Origin: Beroe forskalii
Taxonomy: Eukaryota; Ctenophora; Nuda; Beroida; Beroidae
Direction of reading: 5' to 3'
NCBI GenBank assembly: GCA_011033025.1
Contig: WFMF01000034.1
Location: 744,001 to 808,000, forward strand
DNA: 64,000 bases
Positions 11,601 to 23,600 of the stretch are shown here, piece after piece; positions within the stretch are counted from its first letter, which is position 1; every line of letters starts with the position of its first letter. Position numbers and translations under genes: made by a program. The notes beneath the pieces were generated by a model. The model was not told where the DNA came from. It saw nothing but the letters and a program-made list of their open reading frames with translations, and made no database searches.

Positions 11601-14600
11601 ACGGCAAGCCCAGGAGTACGTACAGATCTACGGACATTCCAACGAGGTAATTATTTTTCACGCTTCTTTTTTCGTCAATTAGGACGAGTAGATTGGTTAC
11701 GAACATCTTCAATTGTAGCAATTAAAACGCCGTGTTTTGTGATATTTCAATGAAGATATCAATTAAACTAGGAATTATAGTGAAAAACTATGGTTATTTT
11801 TAGTGAGAAACCATGGTTAAAATCACAAATGAATTACAAATAATTGTAATGAAAGAAGGAATTATTGACAAACTATGGTTATTCTTAGTGAGAAAACTAT
11901 TTGTAATTGACGTCAGTTTAGCAGCTGACGACGATAATCATGATTTTCGAAAGCTCCTGATTTTTAATCCTCTCAACTGCGGGGGGCTAAATAGTTTAAC
12001 AGTTTTTAGTATCTTTATTGACGACGACTTTGACTCTAAATTCTTTTTTTCCAAAAAGGGTTTATCGTCTGGAGTGTACCTTAGGAACAGTCTCTTTGAA
12101 TTTAAAGGGGTAAAAAATCTGGAGGTGTTTACAAATTTGGTAGGTTGTAATTTGGGATCTGGTATAAAGTCATTACTCTAGTTAAGATATGATAATGATG
12201 TCATTTTGAAAACTCGTCAGGTACAAAAATATGTATTAACTCAGATTTTTCTAGAAAAATCCCCAAATTACAAACTTGAGATTTTATAAATACACCTCAG
12301 AGGTTCCATTCTAGAAATATCATCAGGTACAAGTGCAGCTTCTACATTTGAGGTTCCATTCTGATAATGGCATTCAACTTGAGCTGCTATAACGTGTTCT
12401 ATCTATTTCTCCTGTGTGCATATTAACCAGAGGTTCCATTCTAGAAATCTCATCAGGTACAAGCTTGAGATTGTGTATTAACGTGAGGTTCCATTCTAGA
12501 AATCTCATCAGGTACAAGCTTGAGATTGTGTATTAACTCAGAGGTTCCATTCTAGAAACTTTAGGTCCTTGCATTCTGTATTAAAAGGTTAATTCTAGAA
12601 ATCATTAATTTGAGATTTTTAATCAGAGGTTTTTAGAAATCATCAGGTACAAGCTTAGATTGTGTATGCGTTATAGCCACCACAATAAGTGCCAAGTTGG
12701 CTTTTGACTTTATCCTTGCAGGTACAAAATATATTCGATGATTGATTTGTGATTTTATGATTTTATAATGTGTCCACTCAATTAATACATTGATTGAAAA
12801 CCACCACAATAAGTCAATAATTGGATTGATTCCTTTCATCCTGTGTACACAGTACAAACTCTCACTGTGTCAATACCATGTCACGATATATAAACTGTAC
12901 CAATAAATCTCCTTCATGTTTAGTAGCTTACGATAGTAATTATGCCAAATAAGGGAATGTGAAATTCTCACTCGTGTTACAGCTTTACTGGTAGTTCATA
13001 CCAAACGACCATTTCTCAATGAATCCGGTTGCGGTTTCGGTTTGCTAAAAAAGCCGGTTGACCGGTGTTTTGGTTCGGTTAACCGGTCGTTTCGTTGTGG
13101 TTAACTGTTAAGTGTGATCAATGATGTCATTGTCATGGTTTAATGTGGGTCATTGATGACGTATCTTAACCGCTTGCTTTACGAGACATATTAGTGTGGG
13201 GCAATAATTCTGAGGAAACTTAAGGGGCTCGAAAATAAGGGGATTTACTAAGTATGATCGCCGGAAATTTCGTTCTACATAATATGTCTCGTAAGGAATC
13301 TCGATCAAAATCATAGTTCATGATCTAATCTGTGAATAGCTACATAAGATTGATAAGATACTTTTCAGGAGCATTGTGATTCGAGATATAACACGATAAT
13401 ACGATATTCAAATTTCAGGTGCAAATCACTCCCACTCACTCACGTCACACGTGTCACTTTCTCAGATTCCACTCGCTCACTCCAACTTTCTCAGGTTCCA
13501 CTCACGTCTCACCCTTTTTACAGGTGGCGTTGAGATGGTGATATCCCTCTTTTCAGGTGGCGTTGAGATGGTGATATCCCTCTTTTCAGGTGGCGTTGAG
13601 ATGGTGATATCCCTCTTTTCAGGTGGCGTTGAGATGGTGATATCCCTCTTTTCAGGTGGCGTTGAGATGGTGATATCCCTCTTTTCAGGTGGCGTTGAGA
13701 TGGTGATATCCCTCTTTTCAGGTGGCGTTGAGATGGTGATATCCTCTTTCAGGTGGCGTTGAGATGGTGATATCCTCTTTTCAGGTGGCGTTGAGATGGT
13801 GATATCCCTCTTTTCAGGTGGCGTTGAGATGGTGATATCCTCTTTTCAGGTGGTGTTGAGATGGTGATATCCTCTTTTCAGGTGGCGTTGAGATGGTGAT
13901 ATCCTCTTTTCAGGTGGCGTTGAGATGGTGATCTCCCTCTTTTCAGGTGGCGTTGAGATGGTGATATCCCTCTTTTCAGGTGGCGTTGAGATGGTGATAT
14001 CCCTCTTCCACTCACGTCTCACCCTCTTTTCAGGTGGCGTTAAGATGGTGATATCCCTCTTTTCAGGTGGTGTTAAGATGGTGATATCCCTCTTTTCAGG
14101 TGACGTTGAGATGGTGATATCCCTCTTTTCAGGTGGTGTTGAGATGGTGATATCCCTCTTTTCAGGTGGCGTTGAGATGGTGATATCCTCTTTCAGGTGG
14201 CGTTGAGATGGTGATATCCCTCTTTCAGGTGGTGTTGAGATGGTGATATCCTCTTTTTCAGGTGGCGTTGAGATGGTGATATCCTTCGTTTCAGGTGGCG
14301 TTGAGATGGTGATATCCCTCTTTTCAGGTGGCGTTGAGATGGTGATATCCCTCTTTTCAGGTGGCGTTGAGATGGTGATATCCCTCTTTTCAGGTGGCGT
14401 TGAGATGGTGATATCCCTCTTTTCAGGTGGTGTTGAGATGGTGATATCCCTCTTTTCAGGTGGCGTTGAGATGGTGATATCCCCTCTTTTCAGGTGGCGT
14501 TGAGATGGTGATATCCTCTTTCAGGTGGCGTTGAGATGGTGATATCCCTCTTTTCAGGTGGCGTTGAGATGGTGATATCCCTCTTTTCAGGTGGCGTTGA

Positions 14601-17600
14601 GATGGTGATATCCCTCTTCCACTCACGTCTCACCCTTTTCAGGTGGCGTTGAGATGGTGATATCCCTCTTTTCAGGTGGCGTTGAGATGGTGATATCCCT
14701 CTTTTCAGGTGGCGTTGAGATGGTGATATCCCTCTTTTCAGGTGGTGTTGAGATGGTGATATCCCTCTTTTCAGGTGGCGTTGAGATGGTGATATCCCTC
14801 TTCCACTCACGTCTCACCCTTTCAGGTGGCGTTGAGATGGTGATATCCCTTTTTCAGGTGGCGTTGAGATGGTGATATCCCTTTTTTCAGGTGGCGTTGA
14901 GATGGTGATATCCCTCTTTTCAGGTGGTGTTGAGATGGTGATATCCTCTTTTCAGGTGGCGTTGAGATGGTGATATCCTCTTTTTTCAGGTGGCGTTGAG
15001 ATGGTGATATCCCTCTTTCAGGTATGAGATGGTGATATCCCTCTTTTCAGGTGGTGTTGAGATGGTGATATCCCTCTTCCACCACGTCTCACCCTTTTAC
15101 AGGTGGCGTTGAGATGGTGATATCCTCTTTCAGGTGGCGTTGAGATGGTGATATCCCTTTTTCAGGTGGCGTTGAGATGGTGATATCCCTCTTTTCAGGT
15201 GGCGTTGAGATGGTGATATCCCTCTTTTCAGGTGGTGTTGAGATGGTGATATCCCTCTTTTCAGGTGGCGTTGAGATGGTGATATCCCTCTTTTCAGGTG
15301 GCGTTGAGATGGTGATATCCCTCTTCCACTCACGTCTCACCCTTTTCAGGTGGCGTTGAGATGGTGATATCCCTCTTGCAATCGGACAGGTTCCTTGCTG
15401 GGGCTGATAAGAAAACCAGACAGAGTTGTCTGTACATCTTTGCGAAGATAACGAAGTTCGTGCTGACAACTTTGTGTTATGGTACTCTAGCTTTGCTCAA
15501 GGTAAGAGGGTGGTTTTGGGAAGTAAGAAGTCGGACTGTATGCCGACTCTGGATTCAAGAAAACCCCCTTTTTTAAAAGTAACCCTCCTCAGAAGCTTGG
15601 TGGTTTCGATCTTTTATACTTTCTAGAACAAATTCAGTGTGTCGCCAATTGCTGTCATGCTACTTGTCCTCCGACGATTGTGTGTGAAATTACCCATCAA
15701 ACTTACAGACGATTAACCTTGTGTTTTAGTTTGTTTGTAAGGAAAACTGCCTTGTTTGACTTTTTGAAAAGTTGAAATTGTCCCAAAGTCCCTTAATTTA
15801 TGAAAATATCATTTGCTCAGAAGCTCGGTGGATCTGGGTCCCGGACGGCAAACAATCTCCAGAACGCTCTGACCAGCATTCCCAATCCATCCATAGAACG
15901 AGGTTAGAAGAAGCAAATAGAGGAATAGCGAAGAGTTGTATTCGCAAACATCCCCTTCCCTTCCCCTTAGATGATTACGTAATATGTGAACGATCCTAAC
16001 ACTACTTTATACAATCAAATTTGAGGTTGATGACGGAGAAGAATTCCGAAAATATTCCCGATGTCAGTTTATTAAAATCAGATTTATTTATTAAAAATCA
16101 GCTTCTTTCAATTTGTCGCAGAGACCATAATCCCCATTAATCAGTACCTAATGAAACAATTTTACTATCAATTTCTTGGCCCAGTGCTACGGAGCGCAGC
16201 CCACCACACCATAGCAAACGAGGAGGTGTTGCAATGCATCAGGAGCAAAGTACAGAGCGTCCCTAATCTCATGTACATTCAGGTCAGTATATATGTGGGA
16301 TTTATACATTATACATTGCAAATATTCATTACATTCTGGTGGTGTATTGGTTCCCAGTCTGGCTCGTGATCGAAAGATCCCCGGTTCGATTCCCCGCAGT
16401 TCCCACTGAGCTAAGGGTGAAAAATACCTTGGTATCTCACGCCCATGCAACCACACGGTTCACTCATGGACATCCTGGTCAGTATGTACATGTAATTGTT
16501 ATACACGTACATTAGTGTGCAGCCGTGTACAGTATACGTACGCGAATTCATTCAGATCAGTTTTCAACTGCCAACCCTCGTATAATCTTCGTCTCAAAGC
16601 GTACTAAGAAATTTAATCGTTACACTAAGATGATAAAAGAAATTAATTCACTACTGTGGCCAAAAATTTGCTTTTCATTGCTCAAGAGCTGTTCATTCAA
16701 AATCCATCCATGTTTTGACTCCCCCAGGCAATATTCCTCAAAATCCATCCATTTTTGATTCCCCCAGGCAATATTCCGTCTCACGTGGCGGTGTGGGTTC
16801 GGGTACCCCCTTATCCCCCTTCCTGTGGACCAAGAGACGTGTCTTAATGCTGACACTGCCGCCTTCCTATTCGAGGACATGTGGCTTGCTCAAGTAAGTG
16901 GTGCCAGGGAGTGAAGTGGTGTCAATGTGGAGTGGTGTCAGCGTGAAGTAGTGTCAAACAATGAAGTGGTGTCAATGTGAATTGGTGTCGACGTAAAGTG
17001 GTTTCAATGAATTATCAATGTGAACAGGTGTCAGGAAAAACTATTCATTAGAAGGCTGAGACATTCCTGATCATGTTGTAAATCAATAATATTCATTAAG
17101 GAATTCCTTAGCTGAATTGTTTTTAAACACTTCGCTGAGCCAAGAGGAAAATATTGAAAATTAAACATTTTGTATTAGAAGGCTGTTGTCATAGACTTTG
17201 CACTTCATTTTTCGTTCAGGAGTTGATGGAGAATCTGACCATATGTTTCGCTCACCAGCCCCTCATTCTGGAATTACTACTGGTTGACAAGGAATTCCAG
17301 GAATTTATTGTCAATTTGGTCCTGGTTTGTCCCAACAGATACGTGCAGCAGGTAAGAGGAATTCGCCGAACCAAGAAGAGAAAACTGAAAATTATTCATT
17401 CTTTTATGTGGCTCATGTATATAATTATCTGTTAATTATTCGGTTAAATACGATAATTTTTCTTCGAATATATTTTGATTTCTTCTCCTCATCTGATATG
17501 CACTAATATGCATCTCAATGCTTTCCGGGTATTGTACAAATTAGTGCAATAAGAATGACACACATTCATATGTAAGCACTGTTGTTTTATTAACTTTGTT

Positions 17601-20600
17601 GTTAACACAATAGTTGTTGTTAACAAAGTAGTTAAAATCACATTTTCTCACAATTATTTTATCATTTCATATACTTTATGCCAGTATGATGAATAAAAAA
17701 ATTTCGTAGATTCTTTTCAAACTTTAGTACAAAATTGCGAACGAAGGATGCTGTAATGACCAATTAGTAATCTGTCAGCTAGGGTATTGATTGGTCAGTG
17801 ATAACATTTCAGGTAGCATCAGAACAGCTGTACATACTCTGTGTGAAGTGCTGTGTCGCCGGCAAGAGCATTCTTGATGTTATCAAACTGCTCTTCGATA
17901 ACTTGCACAAAACAGGTACAGTTGGGGGATGAGGCCCGAAAAAACCCTACCCTACTTCATACCCCCCCCAAAACCCTAATTATTCTGAGGGACTTTGGCG
18001 CGAATATTGTGATTTGAATTTTGCTACTTCAGAAAATCTTACTGAACTTGAATCTCACTTTCTGCCATCTTGCTGAAGCTAAAAACCTGATACCTCTACA
18101 AAGTTATGTGATCCCTCCCCTACTGGGGAAGAACGGGACTCTCGTCGCATCCGGGAGCACGAGAGCGCTTGCCTCGACCTCCAGCTCCCTCTCCTGGGCG
18201 CCGCCTGGGCCCTCGCTTGCCCACCCCCTTCTATAGTAGTAGATCACTCGCCATCTTTTTCTTTCCTCGATTTTATTCCCCTTTCCATAGAAGATCACGG
18301 AGACAGCAGCAGCTACTACTTCAACCTGTTGTGTCGCATCTTGTCGTGTGCTGCGCATCACAACATAGTCCTGGGAAACGCCAACTCCCTTCTCGAACAG
18401 GAGGTTAGTGTTCGGTTCCTCTTGGAAGTTCTGTAATTCGGTTGTTCGGTACTTAATGTGCGTATTGTTTAATCAGTTTTCTGAAAAGAATTTCCAAACA
18501 CAAGAAAATATATTGTAATTGTGATTCCTCAAACTCATCAACACTAACTACGCAGAGAAATTATTAATTTGAGGCTTGGTGCCGTTTTGCATGCACCCAG
18601 AACGATTTGGATTGAATGCACCATCACGAAACTTACGCGCTACAACAGGCGGAAATTCTGCGCAATTCACTTTATTTAAACGCAAGGAAATAATTTAAAC
18701 GTGCAATTATTTGTTCAAAACGCCGCGCGCATAGACTAGATTGACCGTTAAAGTAAACTTTTTACCATTTTTGTCTGGGTGCCTTTTAAGGCACCCTCTT
18801 TCAAGAACGATTGCGATACTAGCATTGCATCAAACCGCAATGAATGAATATGGCCATGAAGTTATCTAACCCGTGACTTTGTTTCAGGTGGCGTGGCTCA
18901 AGAGTATAGAACATCACAACAAATTTCACCCGCTGAACGACACTCTCCTGAAAGGTTTACTGGATCTGGTGATCACCGTGTCGAGTTTCCGATAATTTGA
19001 AAGATAAATAGCCGCCTTTTGTAGTCATCGTGGTCATTTGGTTTTGTTTTGAGTCAGTTTTGTCCAAAAATAGCACTTGGCACAGTAATTTAGTTGAGTT
19101 TGCGTGAGTTCATGATTCCGCCAAAGTGGATGCAAATTGGATGCACTTGGATGCGCTTGAGAAAATTTTCTCAACTTTTGAGAAAATGATTTTGTGCGTG
19201 TTTTAAGGCCTGAAAATGATCAGAAATGGTTGAAACATGAAAGTATAGCAAATACGATTGGCCTAGGCGATTTTTAAGAGTTTTGGTAAATTTTGGGCCC
19301 CATAATGGCCGAAAAAGGCCCAAAAAGGTCGAATTTTAAAATTGCCCAAATTTGATTTCTATCGACTCAAATGTGTTTGTAGACATCCTAGGACACATTC
19401 TGCGTGGTTTTTAGACCGAAAATCGATAAAATCCGGCCGTGAGGCGATGCATCCAAGTGAGAAAATGGACTTGAGAAAATGTGGATGCATTTTCTCAACT
19501 TTTGAGAAAATGGTTTTGTGCGTGTTTCAAGGCCTGAAAATGATCAGAAATGGTTGAAACATGAAAGTTTAGTGAATACGAGTTGCCTTAGGCGATTTTT
19601 AAAACACGTACAAAACCATTTTCTCAGTAGTTGAGAAAATGCATCCACATTTTCTCAAGTCCATTTTCTCACTTGGATGCATCGCCTCACGGCCGGATTT
19701 TAGCGATTTTCGGTCTAAAAACCACGCAGAATGTGTCCTAGGATGTCTACAAACATTTGAGTCGACAGAACAAATTTGGGCAATTTAAATTGACCTTTTG
19801 GGCCTTTTCGGCCATTATGGGCCCAAAATTTACCAAAACTCTTAAAAATCGCCTAGGGCAACTCCAATTTACTATACTTTCATGTTTCAACCATTTCTGA
19901 TTATTTTCAGGCCTTAAAACACGCACAAAACCATTTTCTCAAAAGTTGAGAAAATGCATCCACATTTTCTCAAGTCCATTTTCTCACTTGGATGCATCGC
20001 CTCCTCACGGCAGGATTTTAGCGAATTTCGGTCTAAAAACCACGCAGAATGTGTCCTAGGATGTCTACAAACACATTTGAGTCGATAGAAATCAAATTTG
20101 GGCAATTTTAAAATTTGACCTTTTTCGGCCATTATGGGGCCCAAAATTTACCAAAACTCTAAAAAATCGCCTAGGGCAACTCGTATTTACTATACTTTCA
20201 TGTTTCAACCATATCTGATCATTTTCAGGCCTTGAAACACGCACAAAACCATTTTCTCAAAAGTTGAGAAAATGCATCCACATTTTCTCAAGTCCATTTT
20301 CTCACTTGGATGCATCGCCTCACGGCCGGATTTTATCGATTTTCGGTCTAAAAACCACGCAGAATGTGTCCTAGGATGTCTACAAACACATTGGAGTCGA
20401 TAGAAATCAAATATGGGTAATTTTAAAATTCGGCCTTTTGGGCCTTTTTTCGCCCATTGTAGGGCCCAAAGTATTTAAGACTCTTAGAAACCATCCAGGG
20501 CAACTTTCTGGCTATTCAGTCATAATTCAGTCAATCGAAGTCACTTTTAGGGAAATGAGAAAATTTTCTCAACTGGATCCAGCTCAATCGCTTATAATGA

Positions 20601-23600
20601 GCGCGCGCGGATTTTCTCAAATTGCATCCACCTCGCGGAAGAGTCAATGTTTCGCCGATTTGGAACAAAAATGGAACAAAAATGGAACAAAAGTGTAAAA
20701 ATTTGTCGGCATATATCAGAGGCAAGCGTTTGGTTTGGATTGACTTTTTGATGATCTAAATGTGTTTTAAAGGGATTGAATCGATAGTATTGATAAGTTT
20801 TTAGTGCTGAATTGCCACCCTGGTGCCACCAGATAGCCGCCAAAGCCACCTATTTTCATACGCGTATAACCTGTAATTCTATGTACTTTTGACGGTTGAT
20901 GGTAGGTCATAGGTACTCAAATTGTTGCTAGAGATGTTTTAGAAAGTATTTCTAACGATTAATAGATGGTACATAACCTTTATACTTGATTTGAAAGGCG
21001 TAGCCGAGTTTCTAAAAAAGTGGAACAAATGTGTAAGCATATTTGGAACAAAAGTGTAAAAATTTGTCGGCATATATCAGAGGCCAGAGTTTGGCTTGGA
21101 TTGACTTTTTGATGATCAGGATGTGTTGTAGGGGGATTGAATCGATAGTATTGATAAGTTTTTAGTGCTGAATTGCCACCCTGGTGCCACCAGATAGCCG
21201 CCAAAGCCACCTATTTTCATACGCGTATAACCTGTAATTCTATGTACTTTTGACGGTTGAAGGTAGGTCTTAGGTACTCAAATTGTTGCTAAATATGTTT
21301 TAGAAAGTGTTTCTAGCGATTAAAATATGACACATAACCTTTCTACTTGATTTGAGAGGCGTAGCCGAGTTTCTAAAAAAGTGGAACAAATGTGTAAGCA
21401 TATTTGGAACAAAAGTGTAAAAATTTGTCAAACTATCAGAGAGGCCAGAGTTTGGCTTGGATTGACTTTTTGATGATCAGGATGTGTTGTTTAGAGTTAT
21501 GAATCGATAGTATTGATAAGTTTTTGTGCTGAATTGCCACCCTGGTGCCACCAGATAGCCGCAAAACCACCTATTTTCATACACATATAACCTGTAATTC
21601 TATGTACTTTTGACGGTAATTAACACCTCGACAGCGGCTAGAAGCGGACTACCCTGCTGCGATTGACACCATCCTCTCAACTGCCGTCTTCCTTGACACC
21701 AACTGCGGGGGCGTCAGGTACAGTTTAGCAGTTTCTTAGTAGACGATGACTCTAAATTTAATTAAAAGGGTTTATCGTCTGGAGTGTACCTTAGGAGGTG
21801 TATTTACGTGGAGTAAAATATTGGTGTTTACAAATTTGGTAGGTTGTAATTTGGGATCTTTCTCAAGTCATTACTCTAGTTAAGATATGATAATGATGTC
21901 ATTTTGAACTGTAATGGTGGGTAAAAATATGGGGATTTTTCCGAAAAATCCCCAAATTACAACCTTTATAAATACACCTCCTACGGTATGTATGTAAGTA
22001 TGTAATAATCAGTGCAACTTCCTACATTTAGCTCTGATAATGGCATTCAACGAGCTGCTATAACGCCTATTTCTCCTGTGTGCATATTAAATTATTAACG
22101 TGAGGTTCCATTCTAGAAATCTCATCAGGTACAAGCTTGAGATTGTGTATGCGTTACTCATGCCAGCCTCGCCTTGCGAACGAAGTGCCAAGTTCAGAAG
22201 CGACTTTATCCTTGCAGGTAAAAATAATCGATGATTAATTTGTGATTTTATGATTTTATAATGTGTGCGCTTAATTAATATATTTATAGAAAACCACCAC
22301 AATAAGTCCAATAATTTGCTTGATTGATTCCTTTCATCCTGTGTACAATCCTGTGTACTCAGTACAAACACAGTACAAACACAGTACAAACACAGTACAA
22401 ACACAGTACAAACACAGTACAAACACAGTACAAACACTCACTGTGTCAATATACCATGTCACGATATAAACTGTACCAATAAATCTCCTTCATGTTTAGT
22501 AGCTTACGATAGTAATTATGCCAAATAAGGAAATGTGAAATTCTCACTCGTGTTACAGCTTTACAGGTAGTTCATACCAAACGACCGGTTACCATTTCTC
22601 AATGAATCCGGTTACGGTTACGGTTCGCTAAGATCGCCGGTTAACCGATGTTTCGGTTCGGTTAACCGGTCGTTTCCAAGTTGTTCAGTGTGATCAATGA
22701 TGTCATTTTCATGGTTTCATGTGATGTATTGATGACGTATCTTAATCGCTCGCCTTACGAGACATATAAGTGTGGGACAATGATTCTGAGGAAACTTAAG
22801 GGGCTCGAAAATAAGGGGATTTCTTAAGTATGATCGCCGGACATTTCGTTCTACATATGTTTCGTAAGGAATCTCGATCAAAATCATGATTCATGATCTT
22901 ATTTGTGAATAGCTACATAAGATTGATAAGATACTTTTCAGGGGCATTGTGATTCGAGATATAACACGATAATACGATATTCAAACTTCAGGTGCAAATC
23001 ACTCCCACTCACTCACGTCACACGTGTCACTTTCTCAGATTCCACTCGCTCACTCCAACTTTCTCAGGTTCCACTCACGTCTCCGTCTTTTCAGGTGGCG
23101 TTGAGATGGTGATATCCCTCTTTTCAGGTGGCGTTGAGATGGTGATATCCCTCTTTTCAGGTGGCGTTGAGATGGTGATATCCCTCTTTTCAGGTGGCGT
23201 TGAGATGGTGATATCCCTCTTGCAATCGGACAGGTTCCTTGCTGGGGCTGATAAGAAAACCAGACAGAGTTGTCTGTACATCTTTGCGAAGATAACGAAG
23301 TTCGTGCTGACAACTTTGTGTTATGGTACTCTAGCTTTGCTCAAGGTAAGAGGCTGGGTTTCTGGAAAGTAAGAAGTCGGACTGTATGCCGACTCTGGAT
23401 TCATGAAAACCCCCGTTTTTTAAAGTAACCCTCCTCAGAAGCTTGGTGGTTTCGATCTTTCATACTTTAGAAAAATTCAGTGTGTCGCAAATATACTGTC
23501 ATGCTTTTTGTCCTCCGACGATTGCGTGTGAAATTACCCATCAAACTCAAAGACGATTAACCTTGTGTTTTAGTTTGTTTGTAAGGAAAACTCCTTCGTT

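Larger units (their letters stand above)
11965..19104 (+). repeat. segmental duplication, copy 1 (e9 fragment to e18)
   Basis: Collinear with 21.66-27.35 kb at exon and intron level. It starts inside exon 9 (only TCCTCTCAACTGCGGGG is left) and ends at GAGTTTGCGT, where the two copies diverge. Confidence 0.9.

Noticed and set aside
11813..12181. 122-codon plus-strand frame after exon 8
   Set aside because: AT-rich intron sequence with no homology; its end overlaps intron shared with copy 2, where the frame is not kept.
12647..12721. Copy-1 exon 10 as an alternative functional exon
   Set aside because: Length differs by 14 bp, the frame is lost and the middle is replaced by intron-like sequence.
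13451..14503. Long open frames repeating [11 protein letters not shown]
   Set aside because: They are the splice-acceptor minisatellite read through; only the last unit joins real exon 11 sequence.
13515..15349. CRISPR-like array
   Set aside because: Units are contiguous with no unique spacers, and the DNA is eukaryotic.
18955..18994. Gene end at the TAA after exon 18 ([13 protein letters not shown], stop)
   Set aside because: USP9X continues with GHL...CREL, found in phase at 27776; the donor GAAAG|GTTTAC explains the apparent stop.
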